The notes below the pieces were generated by a model that saw only the letters and a program-made list of their open reading frames with translations, searched no databases and had not been told where the DNA came from. A stretch of DNA of 64,000 nucleotides, taken from NCBI RefSeq assembly GCF_947258925.1, contig NZ_CAMYKG010000036.1, forward strand, positions 1 to 64,000. The letters are read 5' to 3'. Positions 35,702-45,800 of the stretch are shown here, piece by piece. The position numbers and the translations under genes were made by a program. This stretch comes from an uncultured Eudoraea sp. (GTDB lineage: Bacteria > Bacteroidota > Bacteroidia > Flavobacteriales > Flavobacteriaceae). Every line of letters begins with the position of its first letter. Position 1 is the stretch's first letter.

Positions 35702-38700
35702 CTATGCAGGAATCTCCTTTTTTATTGCAAAAGGCTCAAGAACTTCCAGAGCTTTGCTTACCGATAGAATTTCATCGAAAATCAAAAGTAACCTCAATCC
35801 GTTACGGGTTTGTTTTTCCTTAAGCCTGCATATTTTATTATGTTTCTGTACATAGTTAAGTATGTTTGAAAATTCAGGACTTTGAAAGAAACCTGACTCC
35901 TGATCTGAAATGAAGTAGCCTATTAACTTTCCTTTTTTCAGTACTACCTTTTCCAACCCAATACCAGTGGCAATCCACTTTATTCTCACTGAGTTTAATA
36001 AATCTTCGACCTGTGTAGGATAAGCGCCAAAACGGTCGATTAGTTCAATCTCAAATTTTTGAAGCTCTTCCTCCGTCTTGAGGGTGTTTAATTCCGTATA
36101 AAGATTCAGTCGTTCTGTGGTATTATTAATATAGTCATCAGGAAAAAGTAATTCAAAATCTGAATCCAATTGCGTGTCTCGAACAAACACTTTTTTCTTA
36201 CCTTCGGTTTCCTCATAGAGGTCTTTGAATTCATTTTCTTTTAATTCTTCAATAGCTTCGGATAATATTTTTTGATATGTTTCAAAGCCAATTTCGTTGA
36301 TAAACCCACTTTGTTCACCTCCTAACAAATCTCCTGCACCGCGGATTTCTAAGTCTTTCATCGCTATATTAAAACCACTTCCTAATGCGGTATATTGTTC
36401 CAGAGCCTGGATTCGTTTTCTGGCATCAGGGGTCATGACCTCATACGGTGGGGTAATGAAATAGCAAAACGCCTTTTTGTTGCTTCTGCCAACACGGCCC
36501 CGCATCTGATGCAGATCACTTAATCCAAAGTTATTTGCATTATTGATAAAAATGGTATTTGCATTGGTCACGTCTAAACCGCTTTCAACAATAGTTGTGG
36601 AGACCAATACATCAAATTCTCCGTTCATAAATGCCAACATCAAAGTCTCTAATTTCCGCCCTTCCATTTGTCCGTGCCCTATGCCAATTTTGGCATCAGG
36701 AACCAGACGCTGGATCATTCCTGCCACCTCTTTAATATTTTCAATTCTGTTGTGAATAAAAAATATTTGCCCACCTCTTTGAATTTCATAAGAAATGGCA
36801 TCTCGGATAATTTCTTCATTAAACTGTATAACATGACTTTCTATAGGATACCTGTTGGGTGGTGGCGTATTAATTACCGACAAATCCCTGGCGGCCATTA
36901 AACTAAATTGCAGGGTTCTTGGAATAGGTGTAGCGGTTAAGGTGAGCACGTCTACATTTTCTTTTATTGATTTTAATTTATCTTTTACTGCTACCCCAAA
37001 TTTTTGCTCTTCGTCAACAATAAGTAAACCCAGGTCTTTAAACTCAATATTTTTGTTAGCCAGCTGATGTGTTCCAATAATGATGTCAATCTTACCTGAT
37101 TTTAATTCGTCAATTATTATGCGTTTTTCTTTTGCGGTTCTAAAACGGTTGAGATAATCCACTTTCACCGGCATTTCTTCCAGGCGTTTTGTGAATGTTC
37201 TATGGTGTTGAAAAGCGAGGATTGTGGTAGGTACCAATACAGCAACCTGTTTGCCATTTTCGGCTGCTTTAAAGGCAGCTCTAATGGCAACTTCCGTTTT
37301 TCCAAACCCTACATCTCCACAAATTAACCGATCCATGGGCCGTTCACTTTCCATGTCTTTTTTGATGTCCGCAGTAGCTGTACTTTGATCCGGGGTGTCT
37401 TCATAAATAAAAGAGGCTTCAAGTTCCAATTGCAAATAACTGTCCGGCGCGTATTGAAACCCTTTGTCCAATCTTCTTTTTGCATAGACTTTAATGAGAT
37501 CAAAGGCTATTTTCTTTACTCTCGACTTTGTCTTTTGTTTCAGTTTTTTCCAAGCAGCAGAACCCAATTTGTATATTTTTGGGATTGCCCCATCTTTTCC
37601 ATTGTACTTGGTGATTTTGTGTAATGAATGAATACTTACATATAGAATGTCCCGTTCCCCGTACATTAATTTAATGGCTTCCTGCTTTTTACCTTCAACA
37701 TCAATTTTTTGCAGGCCGCCAAATTTGCCTATCCCGTGGTCAATGTGAGTAACGTAATCGCCTATTTCCAGTTTGTTGAGATCCTTTAAGGTGATAGCCT
37801 GTTTTTTGGCATATCCATTTCTCAGGTGAAATTTGTGATAGCGTTCAAAAAGCTGATGGTCTGTATAACAAACTACTTTGAGGTTGTGATCAATAAAGCC
37901 TTGATACAATGGAAATACCGTGGTTTTATAATGCACAGTTTCATCTACTTCTTCAAAAATGTCATGGAGCCTTTTGGTTTGCTGTTCAGATGAACAGAAA
38001 ATATAATTTTCATAGCCCTTTTTATTGTTCGCTTTAAGATCCGAAATGAGTAAATCAAACCTCTTATTGAAGGAAGGTTGCGGCGAAGTTTTAAATGTAA
38101 TCCTGCTTGATTTTTGAACCTGATCTAAACCACCAAAAGTAATTCGTGTAAAATCTACCAGTTGTTCTTTTAGCAAGCTTGAATCGCTAAACAATTCTTC
38201 AGGTTTGGAATGATTTAATTCTGAATTGAGGTCATTAAATGCTTTTTGTGCTTTCTCAAAAAACAAATCAATCCTGTCATAAATGAGCCCCGGATTTTTT
38301 AAAAAAACAACAGTATCCTTGCTAATGTATTGCAGAAAACTTTCGCGACTTTCATTTAGGTGTTTTTTTTCTACATTAGGAATAATCCGAATTCGTTTAA
38401 CCTTGTCTGTAGATAATTGGGTTTCCACATCAAAAGTGCGGATACTCTCTACTTCATCTCCAAAGAATTCAATTCTGTAGGGTTCATCATGCGAGAAGGA
38501 AAAGACATCCATAATTCCACCCCGCAATGAGAATTCACCTGGCTCGGTTACAAAATCTACCCGTTTAAAGTGATATTCAAAAAGCACTTCGTTTAGAAAA
38601 TCAAGGGAGAGTTTATCTGAGGTGCTAATTTTCAGTGTGTTTTTGGTAAGCTCTTTTCTGGTAACCACTTTTTCAAAAAGTGCGTCGGGGTAGGTAATTA

Positions 38701-39061
38701 TTATCGGAGGTTTTTTTCGTGAATTTATTCGGTTTAACACTTCTGCCCTTAGCAGAACATTTGAATTGTCAGTTTCTTCAATTTGGTAGGGTCTTCTATA
38801 ACTACCCGGATAAAATAGCACATCATTTTCACCAATAAGTTGTTCCAGGTCATTCAGGATATAAGCGGCTTCTTCTTTATCATTTAAAATAAGCAGTAAT
38901 GGGCGATCCGTTTTTTGGAATATCGCCGATGTTACAAAGGAAAAAGACGAACCACTAAGTCCTTCGAGGGTGACATTTGATCCGTTTTGGGTAATGAAAT
39001 CCTGCAGTTTCCTTAATTGAGGAGACTGTGCATACAGTTGCTGCAAAGAAGATTTGGTCAA
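35702..39061 (-). CDS. mfd: Transcription-repair coupling factor Mfd
   Basis: The 1119-residue DNA translocase removes stalled RNA polymerase and recruits UvrA. In order: UvrB-like N-terminal modules (PGEFSLRGGIMDVFSF), the RNA-polymerase-interacting CarD-like domain (YVTHIDHGIGKFGG), helicase motifs CGDVGFGKTEVAIRA, DEEQKFGV, LTATPIPRTL, GHGQMEGR and QMRGRVGRS, then the TRCF C-terminal domain. The length is normal. The start is TTG at 39061; no ATG lies nearby in frame and the N-terminus MTKSSLQQLYAQSPQ aligns well. A -7 box only 16 bp upstream suggests a very short leader. Confidence 0.96.
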   Translation of the reverse strand: MTKSSLQQLYAQSPQLRKLQDFITQNGSNVTLEGLSGSSFSFVTSAIFQKTDRPLLLILNDKEEAAYILNDLEQLIGENDVLFYPGSYRRPYQIEETDNSNVLLRAEVLNRINSRKKPPIIITYPDALFEKVVTRKELTKNTLKISTSDKLSLDFLNEVLFEYHFKRVDFVTEPGEFSLRGGIMDVFSFSHDEPYRIEFFGDEVESIRTFDVETQLSTDKVKRIRIIPNVEKKHLNESRESFLQYISKDTVVFLKNPGLIYDRIDLFFEKAQKAFNDLNSELNHSKPEELFSDSSLLKEQLVDFTRITFGGLDQVQKSSRITFKTSPQPSFNKRFDLLISDLKANNKKGYENYIFCSSEQQTKRLHDIFEEVDETVHYKTTVFPLYQGFIDHNLKVVCYTDHQLFERYHKFHLRNGYAKKQAITLKDLNKLEIGDYVTHIDHGIGKFGGLQKIDVEGKKQEAIKLMYGERDILYVSIHSLHKITKYNGKDGAIPKIYKLGSAAWKKLKQKTKSRVKKIAFDLIKVYAKRRLDKGFQYAPDSYLQLELEASFIYEDTPDQSTATADIKKDMESERPMDRLICGDVGFGKTEVAIRAAFKAAENGKQVAVLVPTTILAFQHHRTFTKRLEEMPVKVDYLNRFRTAKEKRIIIDELKSGKIDIIIGTHQLANKNIEFKDLGLLIVDEEQKFGVAVKDKLKSIKENVDVLTLTATPIPRTLQFSLMAARDLSVINTPPPNRYPIESHVIQFNEEIIRDAISYEIQRGGQIFFIHNRIENIKEVAGMIQRLVPDAKIGIGHGQMEGRKLETLMLAFMNGEFDVLVSTTIVESGLDVTNANTIFINNANNFGLSDLHQMRGRVGRSNKKAFCYFITPPYEVMTPDARKRIQALEQYTALGSGFNIAMKDLEIRGAGDLLGGEQSGFINEIGFETYQKILSEAIEELKENEFKDLYEETEGKKKVFVRDTQLDSDFELLFPDDYINNTTERLNLYTELNTLKTEEELQKFEIELIDRFGAYPTQVEDLLNSVRIKWIATGIGLEKVVLKKGKLIGYFISDQESGFFQSPEFSNILNYVQKHNKICRLKEKQTRNGLRLLLIFDEILSVSKALEVLEPFAIKKEIPA

Positions 39062-39076
39062 CCGTTAAATTTTGTG

Positions 39077-39084
39077 CAAATATA
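39077..39084 (-). promoter_or_regulatory. mfd promoter -7 element (TATATTTG)
   Basis: On the minus strand this reads TATATTTG, a full TAnnTTTG match. It lies 16 bp before the TTG start of mfd. No clear -33 box is present. Confidence 0.45.
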
Positions 39085-39116
39085 AATGCTGAAAGCTTGG
39101 TACGCCAGTGTTTGGA

Positions 39117-39749
39117 TTAAATTTTTATGACATCATCATCAGCAATAGCATAAACTTCGTCATTCTCTTTTTTCTTCAGGGTATGAGATCCTGTAAATTT
39201 CCCGAAAGCAGGAAGGATTAATTGATTTTGGCTTTTAAAAAAGCAAGGAAGGCGCAACGATTGTTTTCCTTTTCCATTAAGTTTGATAGCAGGATGGATG
39301 TGTCCTGAAAAATTAAAATAACCCTCCCGGTGCTCAGGATGATGCGTAAGCAAAAAATTTTCTGAAGCTAATTCAGATACGACCTCAATCCCAATGCGCT
39401 GATATCTCAGGGGTGAGATTATATCGTGATTTCCCCTGACTAAAATAAATTTTAGCTCAGATTTATTAATCCATTTCTCGAAGAGGTCCCATTCCTTGTT
39501 TAATGAAGAATGGAACAAATCTCCTAAAAAACAGACTGCTCTTGGCGCAAAAAAAGCGATCGTTGAATCCATTAATTCAAAATTTTTATAAATGGCACTT
39601 TGGGGTACGGCTGCGCCGAATTTTCTAAAATGGGAGATCTTACCCAAATGAACATCACTTATGAGAAGGGTGGCCTGTTCCTTCCAAAAAAGGGTGCCAC
39701 TTGGATGAAGCACGAAATTCTGATCTTGAATTTGAATGGTTTGAGTCAT
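39117..39749 (-). CDS. pdeM: Ligase-associated DNA damage response metallophosphoesterase PdeM
   Basis: The 210-residue calcineurin-like phosphoesterase has the full metal-site set: SDVHLGK, GDLFHS, RGNHD, THHPEH and SGHIHP. It matches the PdeM family found beside Lhr-type helicases and LigC-type ligases. I start at ATG 39749 rather than the TTG at 39758. It lies 64 bp downstream of the helicase gene on the same strand. The ligase and MBL-fold exonuclease that usually complete the set are not adjacent. Confidence 0.9.
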   Translation of the reverse strand: MTQTIQIQDQNFVLHPSGTLFWKEQATLLISDVHLGKISHFRKFGAAVPQSAIYKNFELMDSTIAFFAPRAVCFLGDLFHSSLNKEWDLFEKWINKSELKFILVRGNHDIISPLRYQRIGIEVVSELASENFLLTHHPEHREGYFNFSGHIHPAIKLNGKGKQSLRLPCFFKSQNQLILPAFGKFTGSHTLKKKENDEVYAIADDDVIKI

Positions 39750-39813
39750 CTTTTTCAAAGATAGATAATGAAAGTCTTAGTCAAAAGGTGGAGGCTAATT
39801 CCTTATGTCATTT

Positions 39814-42282
39814 TCATTTAGTTTTCTTCAGAATGGCAGTCATCCTTTTTATGCGGTCTGCCAACTTTTCACTGGATAGTTTTTCTCTTAATCTGTCGGT
39901 AATTAATGGGAAAGAGAAAGGAGTAGGGCTAGTGCAAGGTCTCCAAACGATATCTTGACCGGCGATGCGTTCAAGCGCAATTCGTAAGCGACCTTCTTCC
40001 AACTGATGTTCAAAAGTTTCTCGGAATGCCTGCTGAAACAAAAGGTTATCTGACTCATAATCTCTGAAGACATCAAATAAAAGCTGTGAATTGCTCTGTA
40101 AATGCTTCATTTTGATCCCTTTTTTTGGGTATCCGGTGAACACCATTCCACTAATTACCGCAATATCCCGGAATTTACGACGCGCCATTTCAGTTGAATT
40201 CAGGCTTTTTTGAAGATCATCAAACAAGTACGAAGCTGTAAATAGGTCGTTATCAAGAACCTGTTGCATATCAACTTCTTTATCTGACAGCAGTTCAAAA
40301 CCATAGTCGTTAAAGGCCAGAGAAAAAGTAATAGGGGTTAAAAGACTAATTCGGTAACTCAATAAACTACCCATGGCTTCATGAACAAACCGGCCTTCAA
40401 AAGGATAAAAAATATGGTGATATCCTTCCTGAGACTGAAAGGTTTCTATTAGAAATTCATTGGGCTTTGGGACAATACTTTCCAATTGTTGCCTGGCAAA
40501 AATGGTTTTCAATGCCCTAATCTCCCGGGACTGTTTTTTTTCGTCTAACTGTACCGAGTAAAGCTCTTCCCGCAACAATGCCGACATTTGTGCAGATAGG
40601 GTTAGTCGGCCACCCATCCACGCAGGTACCTTAGCAGATTTTTTGGATGAATTTCGTACATGAGCCTGCATTTCTTTTATCCGGATAAATTCCAGGTTTC
40701 TTCCCGCGAATGTAAATACGTCGCCCTGTTTTAATTTGGAAATGAAGTATTCTTCAATGGTACCGATATAGCCCCCTTTTTGATAACGAACAGTAATATT
40801 TGCATCACCAACAATGGTGCCTATCTGAAATCTATGGCGCATGGCTACGCCACGATTAGTTACTTTAAATTTGCCATTATCATTTACCTCAACTTTCTTG
40901 TATTCATCATAAGATTGTAAACTTTGGCTACCCAGTACAATAAAGTTCAAAAGCCATTGCCATTCATCATATGTTATACTTTGATAGCAAAAGGTTTGCT
41001 TAACCTCCTGAAAAATTTCATCGGGAAAAAAACCATTTGAAATTGCCAGGGTGATTAAATATTGAACCAATACATCAAAACTATTTAGATAGGGGATTCT
41101 GTCTTCAACCGCTTTCTTTTTTGCCGCATGTTTCAGGGCGGAAGCTTCTATGAGCTCAATAGCATGGGTAGGAAGAAAATAAATAATACTTTCTTCTCCC
41201 GGCCTGTGGCCACTTCTTCCGGCCCTTTGCATAAACCGGGCAACCCCTTTTGGTCCCCCAATTTGAACGACAGTTTCAACGGGTGCGAAATCAACACCAA
41301 GATCCAGGCTGGATGTACACACTACAGCTTTTAAGCTTTCATTTCTTATGGCTTGTTCCACCCATTGCCGTGTTTCCTTATTTATGCTTCCGTGGTGCAT
41401 AGCAATTTCTCCTGCAAATTCCGGATATTTTTCCAGGATTTTTTGAAACCATATTTCACACTGACTTCTGGTATTGGTAAATAGCAATGTTGTCCTGCTC
41501 TTTTTTATAATAGGGATGACCTCATCAAGCAAGCGCAATCCCAAATGGCCACGCCATGGAAAAGTTTCCATCTCTTTGGGAATAATGCTTTTTACCGTGA
41601 TCTTTTTTTTGAGATTGGCCCGTACTAGCACAGAATTTTGATGCGCATTGGATTCCGGTCCCAGCAATACTGCCCGAGCCTGCTCAAGATTCCCGATGGT
41701 AGCTGAAATACCCCAAATTCGAATATTTTTTGCAATGCCTTTTAGTCGTGAAAGCCCAAGTTCTGTCTGTACCCCCCGTTTGGTGCCAAGCAGTTCGTGC
41801 CATTCATCAACGACAATTGCCGAGCAGTCCTTAAAAATGGTATCATATCCTTTTGTAGCCAAAAGTAATTGGAGACTTTCAGGGGTAGTGATAAGCAGGT
41901 CGGGCATCATCTTGCGTTGCCGGGCTCTTTCCTTTGTAGGCGTGTCACCAGAGCGGATACCTACAGATAATTGTGTATCCAGATCTTGTGTTACTCTTTC
42001 AGCAGATTGCTTAATTTCCTGCGATAGGGCTCTTAAAGGCGTAATCCAAATGGCTTTAAGACCTTTTTTGTGATTCGTCTTATAATCAGGATTATTTTTT
42101 ATATAGTTTAGGACGATGGGAAACCAGAGCGCATAAGTCTTTCCACTTCCGGTAGGCGCATTTAGAAGGCCGTGTTTTCCCGCTAAAAAGGCCGTCCAGG
42201 TTTTAATTTGAAAAGGGTGAGGTTTCCAATCTTGTTGCCTGAACCATTCTTCTGCCAGATTATAAAGTCTTTTTTCTGTCAT
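39814..42282 (-). CDS. Ligase-associated Lhr-type DEXH helicase
   Basis: This superfamily 2 helicase has NAPTGSGKT (motif I), DEWHELLG (motif II), GISATIGN (III), TTLLFTNTRSQCE, VVCTSSLDLGVDF and QRAGRSGHRPG (VI), followed by the winged-helix and Lhr core domains. From ATG 42282 it is 822 residues, about the usual family length. In-frame starts at 42348, 42360 (ATG) and 42381 (GTG) would add up to 33 poorly conserved residues. It is thought to act in DNA repair with PdeM, an ATP-dependent ligase and an exonuclease. Confidence 0.9.
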   Translation of the reverse strand: MTEKRLYNLAEEWFRQQDWKPHPFQIKTWTAFLAGKHGLLNAPTGSGKTYALWFPIVLNYIKNNPDYKTNHKKGLKAIWITPLRALSQEIKQSAERVTQDLDTQLSVGIRSGDTPTKERARQRKMMPDLLITTPESLQLLLATKGYDTIFKDCSAIVVDEWHELLGTKRGVQTELGLSRLKGIAKNIRIWGISATIGNLEQARAVLLGPESNAHQNSVLVRANLKKKITVKSIIPKEMETFPWRGHLGLRLLDEVIPIIKKSRTTLLFTNTRSQCEIWFQKILEKYPEFAGEIAMHHGSINKETRQWVEQAIRNESLKAVVCTSSLDLGVDFAPVETVVQIGGPKGVARFMQRAGRSGHRPGEESIIYFLPTHAIELIEASALKHAAKKKAVEDRIPYLNSFDVLVQYLITLAISNGFFPDEIFQEVKQTFCYQSITYDEWQWLLNFIVLGSQSLQSYDEYKKVEVNDNGKFKVTNRGVAMRHRFQIGTIVGDANITVRYQKGGYIGTIEEYFISKLKQGDVFTFAGRNLEFIRIKEMQAHVRNSSKKSAKVPAWMGGRLTLSAQMSALLREELYSVQLDEKKQSREIRALKTIFARQQLESIVPKPNEFLIETFQSQEGYHHIFYPFEGRFVHEAMGSLLSYRISLLTPITFSLAFNDYGFELLSDKEVDMQQVLDNDLFTASYLFDDLQKSLNSTEMARRKFRDIAVISGMVFTGYPKKGIKMKHLQSNSQLLFDVFRDYESDNLLFQQAFRETFEHQLEEGRLRIALERIAGQDIVWRPCTSPTPFSFPLITDRLREKLSSEKLADRIKRMTAILKKTK

Positions 42283-42513
42283 GCTTTCTTTTCCGGCTTT
42301 TGATTCTATCGGATATAGTTTTGGATGCCCTGTCCTTTTTAGAGGCATGTTCCTTTCCATTTTTAGTATAGAATTTATCACATATGGTATGCCTGCGGAT
42401 GGATTGTGAATTTACAAATTTCTCATTGAAACTTGATGTGAATAATGTATCCTGATTTGAAGGGATTTATTAAATATTTTGAATGTTAATTCAAATTATG
42501 ACCTTTAAAAAAG

Positions 42514-42521
42514 TATCTTTG
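42514..42521 (+). promoter_or_regulatory. Promoter -7 element (TATCTTTG) for the TerB-like gene
   Basis: TATCTTTG matches TAnnTTTG and lies 22 bp before the ATG at 42544. No TTTG box is found at the expected distance. Confidence 0.45.
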
Positions 42522-42543
42522 CTGCCTAAATTACTACAGTTTT

Positions 42544-42966
42544 ATGCCTATTATAGATTTATATTACCATAGTGAGCATCGGCGGAATTTAGCACATTTT
42601 GCATCCTTAGCATCCCTGGCCGCCGTTGATGGAGAAGTTAATCCCAAAGAAAAGGTTCTATTAGATAATTTTGCCCGTAAACTTGGCATCACCAAAGGAG
42701 AGTATAAGGAGGTAATGAAGAAATCCAATAAGTATCCCATTACTCCTTCGAATAGTTTAAAGGAACGACTAGAAAGATTATACGACCTTTTTAGGTTATT
42801 ATATGTGGATCACGAGGTGGAAAATGTGGAAATGGCTTTATTAAAAAGTTATGCCATCGGATTAGGATTTCCCACAAAAAAAGCTAACGAAATTATAGAA
42901 AAGTCTGTGGCCATATTCAGTGGCAGGATTAATTTTGATGACTATCTTTATATTCTAAAGCACTAG
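42544..42966 (+). CDS. TerB-like protein
   Basis: The 140-residue all-helical protein matches the TerB/DjlA-type fold: FASLASLAAVDGEVNPKEKVLLDNFARKLGI followed by a second helix set (LYDLFRLLYVDHEVENVEMALL). The paired DGEV and DHEV loops are the acidic metal-binding turns of the fold. Lone TerB domains occur in stress-linked contexts; here no other ter gene is present. It is divergent from the helicase gene. Confidence 0.8.
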   Translation: MPIIDLYYHSEHRRNLAHFASLASLAAVDGEVNPKEKVLLDNFARKLGITKGEYKEVMKKSNKYPITPSNSLKERLERLYDLFRLLYVDHEVENVEMALLKSYAIGLGFPTKKANEIIEKSVAIFSGRINFDDYLYILKH

Positions 42967-42994
42967 CATAGCTTACAAAATAAAAAGGTAAGTA

Positions 42995-44017
42995 TCACTG
43001 GGTTTCCAGTTCTCTTTGTCTGGCCATAAATTCTTCGGCTTTTTCTACCATTTTTGTACTTCCACAAATGAAAGGAACACGTTCATGAAGTTCTTTTGGT
43101 TGTATTTCCATTATTCTGTTAAAACCATCACTGGCGCGTCCATTTGCCTGTTCTGCAATAAACGCCATGGGATTGCACTCATAAAGCAGACGTAATTTAC
43201 CTTTAGAAGCCATACTGCTCTTAGGGTATAGATAAATCCCTCCTTTTATCATATTCCTGTGAAAATCTGATACTAAAGAACCGATATACCTTGAGGTGTA
43301 TGGTCTGTCACCTTCTTCGAGTTGACAATATTTAATATAATCTTTTACGCCCTGAGGGAAATGAATATAGTTACCTTCATTTACCGAATAAATTTTTCCG
43401 GTTTCGGGATACTTCATATCGGGGTGGGAAAGATAGAATGTTCCAATTGCCGGATTTAAGGTAAATCCGTTTACCCCGTGTCCTGTAGTATAAACCAGCA
43501 TAGTTGAGGTGCCGTAAACTATATAACCGGCAGCCACTTGATTAATTCCTGGCTGTAAAAAATCCTCGAGCTTAACAGGAGTACCAACCGGAGTAACTCT
43601 CCTGTAAATGGAAAAAATAGTCCCTACAGAAACATTTACGTCTATATTGGAAGAACCATCCATTGGATCAATTAAGACAACATATTTATTCTGATGTAGT
43701 TCATCATGACTATTTATGGTAATAAAATCGTCTTCTTCCTCCGAAGCGATACCGCAAACGATTTCCCTGTTTTTTAGGGTTTGTATAAATATTTCATTCG
43801 CCATCACATCCAGTTTTTGCTGATCTTCACCCTGGATATTTGTATCCCCTGCTGCGCCGAGGATATCCACAAGCCCTGCCTTATTCACCTCGTGGTTTAC
43901 TACCTTACAGGCTAAACGAATTGCGTTTATCAGTCTGGAAAATTCCCCTGAAGAGTATTGAAATGAAGCCTGATTTTCAATGACAAATTCACCAAGCGTT
44001 TTATATTTTTTATCCAT
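42995..44017 (-). CDS. fbp: Fructose-1,6-bisphosphatase class I
   Basis: The gluconeogenic enzyme hydrolyses fructose 1,6-bisphosphate. From ATG 44017 it has 340 residues; an upstream in-frame start at 44044 adds nine. Metal and substrate motifs are [47 protein letters not shown] and [20 protein letters not shown]. It is transcribed alone on the minus strand, divergent from the GNAT/aspartokinase genes. Confidence 0.95.
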   Translation of the reverse strand: MDKKYKTLGEFVIENQASFQYSSGEFSRLINAIRLACKVVNHEVNKAGLVDILGAAGDTNIQGEDQQKLDVMANEIFIQTLKNREIVCGIASEEEDDFITINSHDELHQNKYVVLIDPMDGSSNIDVNVSVGTIFSIYRRVTPVGTPVKLEDFLQPGINQVAAGYIVYGTSTMLVYTTGHGVNGFTLNPAIGTFYLSHPDMKYPETGKIYSVNEGNYIHFPQGVKDYIKYCQLEEGDRPYTSRYIGSLVSDFHRNMIKGGIYLYPKSSMASKGKLRLLYECNPMAFIAEQANGRASDGFNRIMEIQPKELHERVPFICGSTKMVEKAEEFMARQRELETQ

Positions 44018-44102
44018 AAAAAAAGGTTGTTGATATGAGTACAAATATCGGTTATTTTGTTAAACTATATCGTTTTCGGAAGCTCTAAGTTTTTTAAGTT
44101 TA

Positions 44103-44110
44103 TAACTTTG
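44103..44110 (+). promoter_or_regulatory. Promoter -7 element (TAACTTTG) for GNAT-aspartokinase
   Basis: TAACTTTG matches TAnnTTTG and lies 19 bp upstream of the GNAT ATG at 44130. This is the same sequence as the ferritin -7 element. Confidence 0.45.
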
Positions 44111-44129
44111 TGTTTTATTTGCAACAATT

Positions 44130-44516
44130 ATGAAACATCATATTAGAGAGGCTGTGGCAGCGGATATGCCTGCGGTATTACAACTTATAAAAGAACTGGC
44201 CATTTTTGAGAAAGAAGAAAATGCCGTTGAGACCACTGCGGAAGATTTGGTGCGCGATGGTTTTGGAAGCCATAAATTATTTCATTGTTTTGTAGGCACT
44301 ACAAATGGCTCTATCGTGGGCATGGCCTTTTTATATCCACGCTATTCAACCTGGAAGGGACCTATACTGCACTTGGAAGATTTAATTGTGGCTGAGGCAT
44401 TCAGGGGGAGTGGACTTGGTACCGCTCTTTTAGATGAGGTTGTAAAATACGGATCAAAATTGGGCGTTAAACGTATATCATGGGAAGTCTTGGATTGGAA
44501 TGATCCGGTTAGATGA
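44130..44516 (+). CDS. GNAT N-acetyltransferase, truncated at the C-terminus
   Basis: The 128-residue product has a clear GNAT start (IREAVAADMPAVLQLIKELA), strands PILHLEDLIV and the acetyl-CoA-binding loop FRGSGLGTALL. It stops at LDWNDPVR, exactly where homologues continue with NxPAxxFYxxxGA and about 25-30 more residues forming the last helix and strands. Two stop codons (TGA TAA) follow directly and only 30 bp remain before aspartokinase. The acetyl-CoA site is present but the fold is incomplete, so it may be inactive. Probably a recent pseudogene or a trimmed active form. Confidence 0.75.
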   Translation: MKHHIREAVAADMPAVLQLIKELAIFEKEENAVETTAEDLVRDGFGSHKLFHCFVGTTNGSIVGMAFLYPRYSTWKGPILHLEDLIVAEAFRGSGLGTALLDEVVKYGSKLGVKRISWEVLDWNDPVR

Positions 44517-44546
44517 TAAGGGTATTCAGCAATATTTAAGGAATAT

Positions 44547-45800
44547 ATGAGGGTATTTAAGTTTGGAGGAGCCTCGGTTAAGGATGCCGATGGGGTAAAG
44601 AATTTGGTCAATGTTCTGGAGGAAACGGGTCATAATAATACTTTCTTGGTTGTTTCTGCAATGGGAAAAATAACGAACGCCATGGAAGCTGTCTTAGAAG
44701 CATATTTTGATGACAAGCAGGCGGTAACGACGGCTTTAAATGAAGTTATTTTATATCATCAAACCATAATGGAAGCCTTATTTGAAAATAAGGATCATGA
44801 AGTTTATGATAAGGTGAATATGCTTTTTGAGGAGGTCAGGGGCTTTTTAGCATGGAATAAATCTCCAAAATATAGCTTTGTTTATGACCAGGTTGTCGGA
44901 TACGGCGAATTGATTTCAACTAGCATAGTCAGTACATATTTGAATAAAGTTGGGATTAAAAATGAGTGGCTGGATATACGCAATCTGATCAAAACAGATG
45001 ATAACTATAGAGATGGCAGGGTAAATTGGGAAAGAACACAACAACTGATTGCAGAGGGGGTAGAAAAGAATAAATTATACGTTACCCAGGGATTTTTGGC
45101 AAGTGACGATAATAATTTTACAACAACGCTTGGCAGAGAAGGTTCTGATTATACAGCTGCTATTTTGGCCTACTGCCTAAATGCAAATTCTGTTACTATT
45201 TGGAAAGATGTTCCGGGGGTGCTAAATGCAGATCCGAGATATTTTGAAGAGACAAGTCTATTGAACAAAATATCCTATCGCGAGGCTATAGAACTGGCTT
45301 TTTACGGGGCTTCGGTAATTCATCCGAAGACCTTACAGCCTCTTCAGAGAAAAGAAATACCACTTCATGTAAAATCGTTTTTGAACCCAAAGGATGCGGG
45401 AACTACCGTTAGTAAAGGAATAGGTATTGAACCGGAAATACCGTGTTTTATTGTTAAGAAGAATCAGGTGTTAATGAAACTCTCATCCCTGGATTTTTCA
45501 TTTATTGTAGAGGATAGTATTGGTGACCTCTTTAAATTGTTACATGATTATAAAATGAAGGTAGAACTTATTCAAAATTCTGCTATCAGCTTTTCCGTAT
45601 GTGTGGATAATAAGTATAACAGGCTTACTGATCTATTGGATAAGTTGTCGGGCAAGTTTAAGGTAGTCTGTGAAGAAGACGTTTCTTTGTATACTATCCG
45701 CCATTTTAATAAAGATGCTATAAAATCATTGCAAAATGGAAGGGATGTTCTTTTAGAACAGCGAGGTAAGCAAACTTTGCAATTGGTAGTAAAGGAGTAA
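44547..45800 (+). CDS. Aspartokinase
   Basis: The 417-residue enzyme phosphorylates aspartate for lysine, methionine and threonine synthesis. Kinase-domain motifs are VFKFGGASVKDA at the N-terminus, VVGYGELIST, TTLGREGSDYTAA and WKDVPGVLNADPR. The C-terminus (residues about 300-410) holds ACT-like regulatory sequence with FIVEDSIGDLFKLLHDYKM. No fused homoserine dehydrogenase domain. It follows the truncated GNAT by 30 bp, probably on one transcript. Confidence 0.93.
   Translation: MRVFKFGGASVKDADGVKNLVNVLEETGHNNTFLVVSAMGKITNAMEAVLEAYFDDKQAVTTALNEVILYHQTIMEALFENKDHEVYDKVNMLFEEVRGFLAWNKSPKYSFVYDQVVGYGELISTSIVSTYLNKVGIKNEWLDIRNLIKTDDNYRDGRVNWERTQQLIAEGVEKNKLYVTQGFLASDDNNFTTTLGREGSDYTAAILAYCLNANSVTIWKDVPGVLNADPRYFEETSLLNKISYREAIELAFYGASVIHPKTLQPLQRKEIPLHVKSFLNPKDAGTTVSKGIGIEPEIPCFIVKKNQVLMKLSSLDFSFIVEDSIGDLFKLLHDYKMKVELIQNSAISFSVCVDNKYNRLTDLLDKLSGKFKVVCEEDVSLYTIRHFNKDAIKSLQNGRDVLLEQRGKQTLQLVVKE

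Noticed and set aside
35678-35824. 48-residue plus-strand frame opposite the mfd 3' end
   Set aside because: Mostly antisense to conserved mfd codons.
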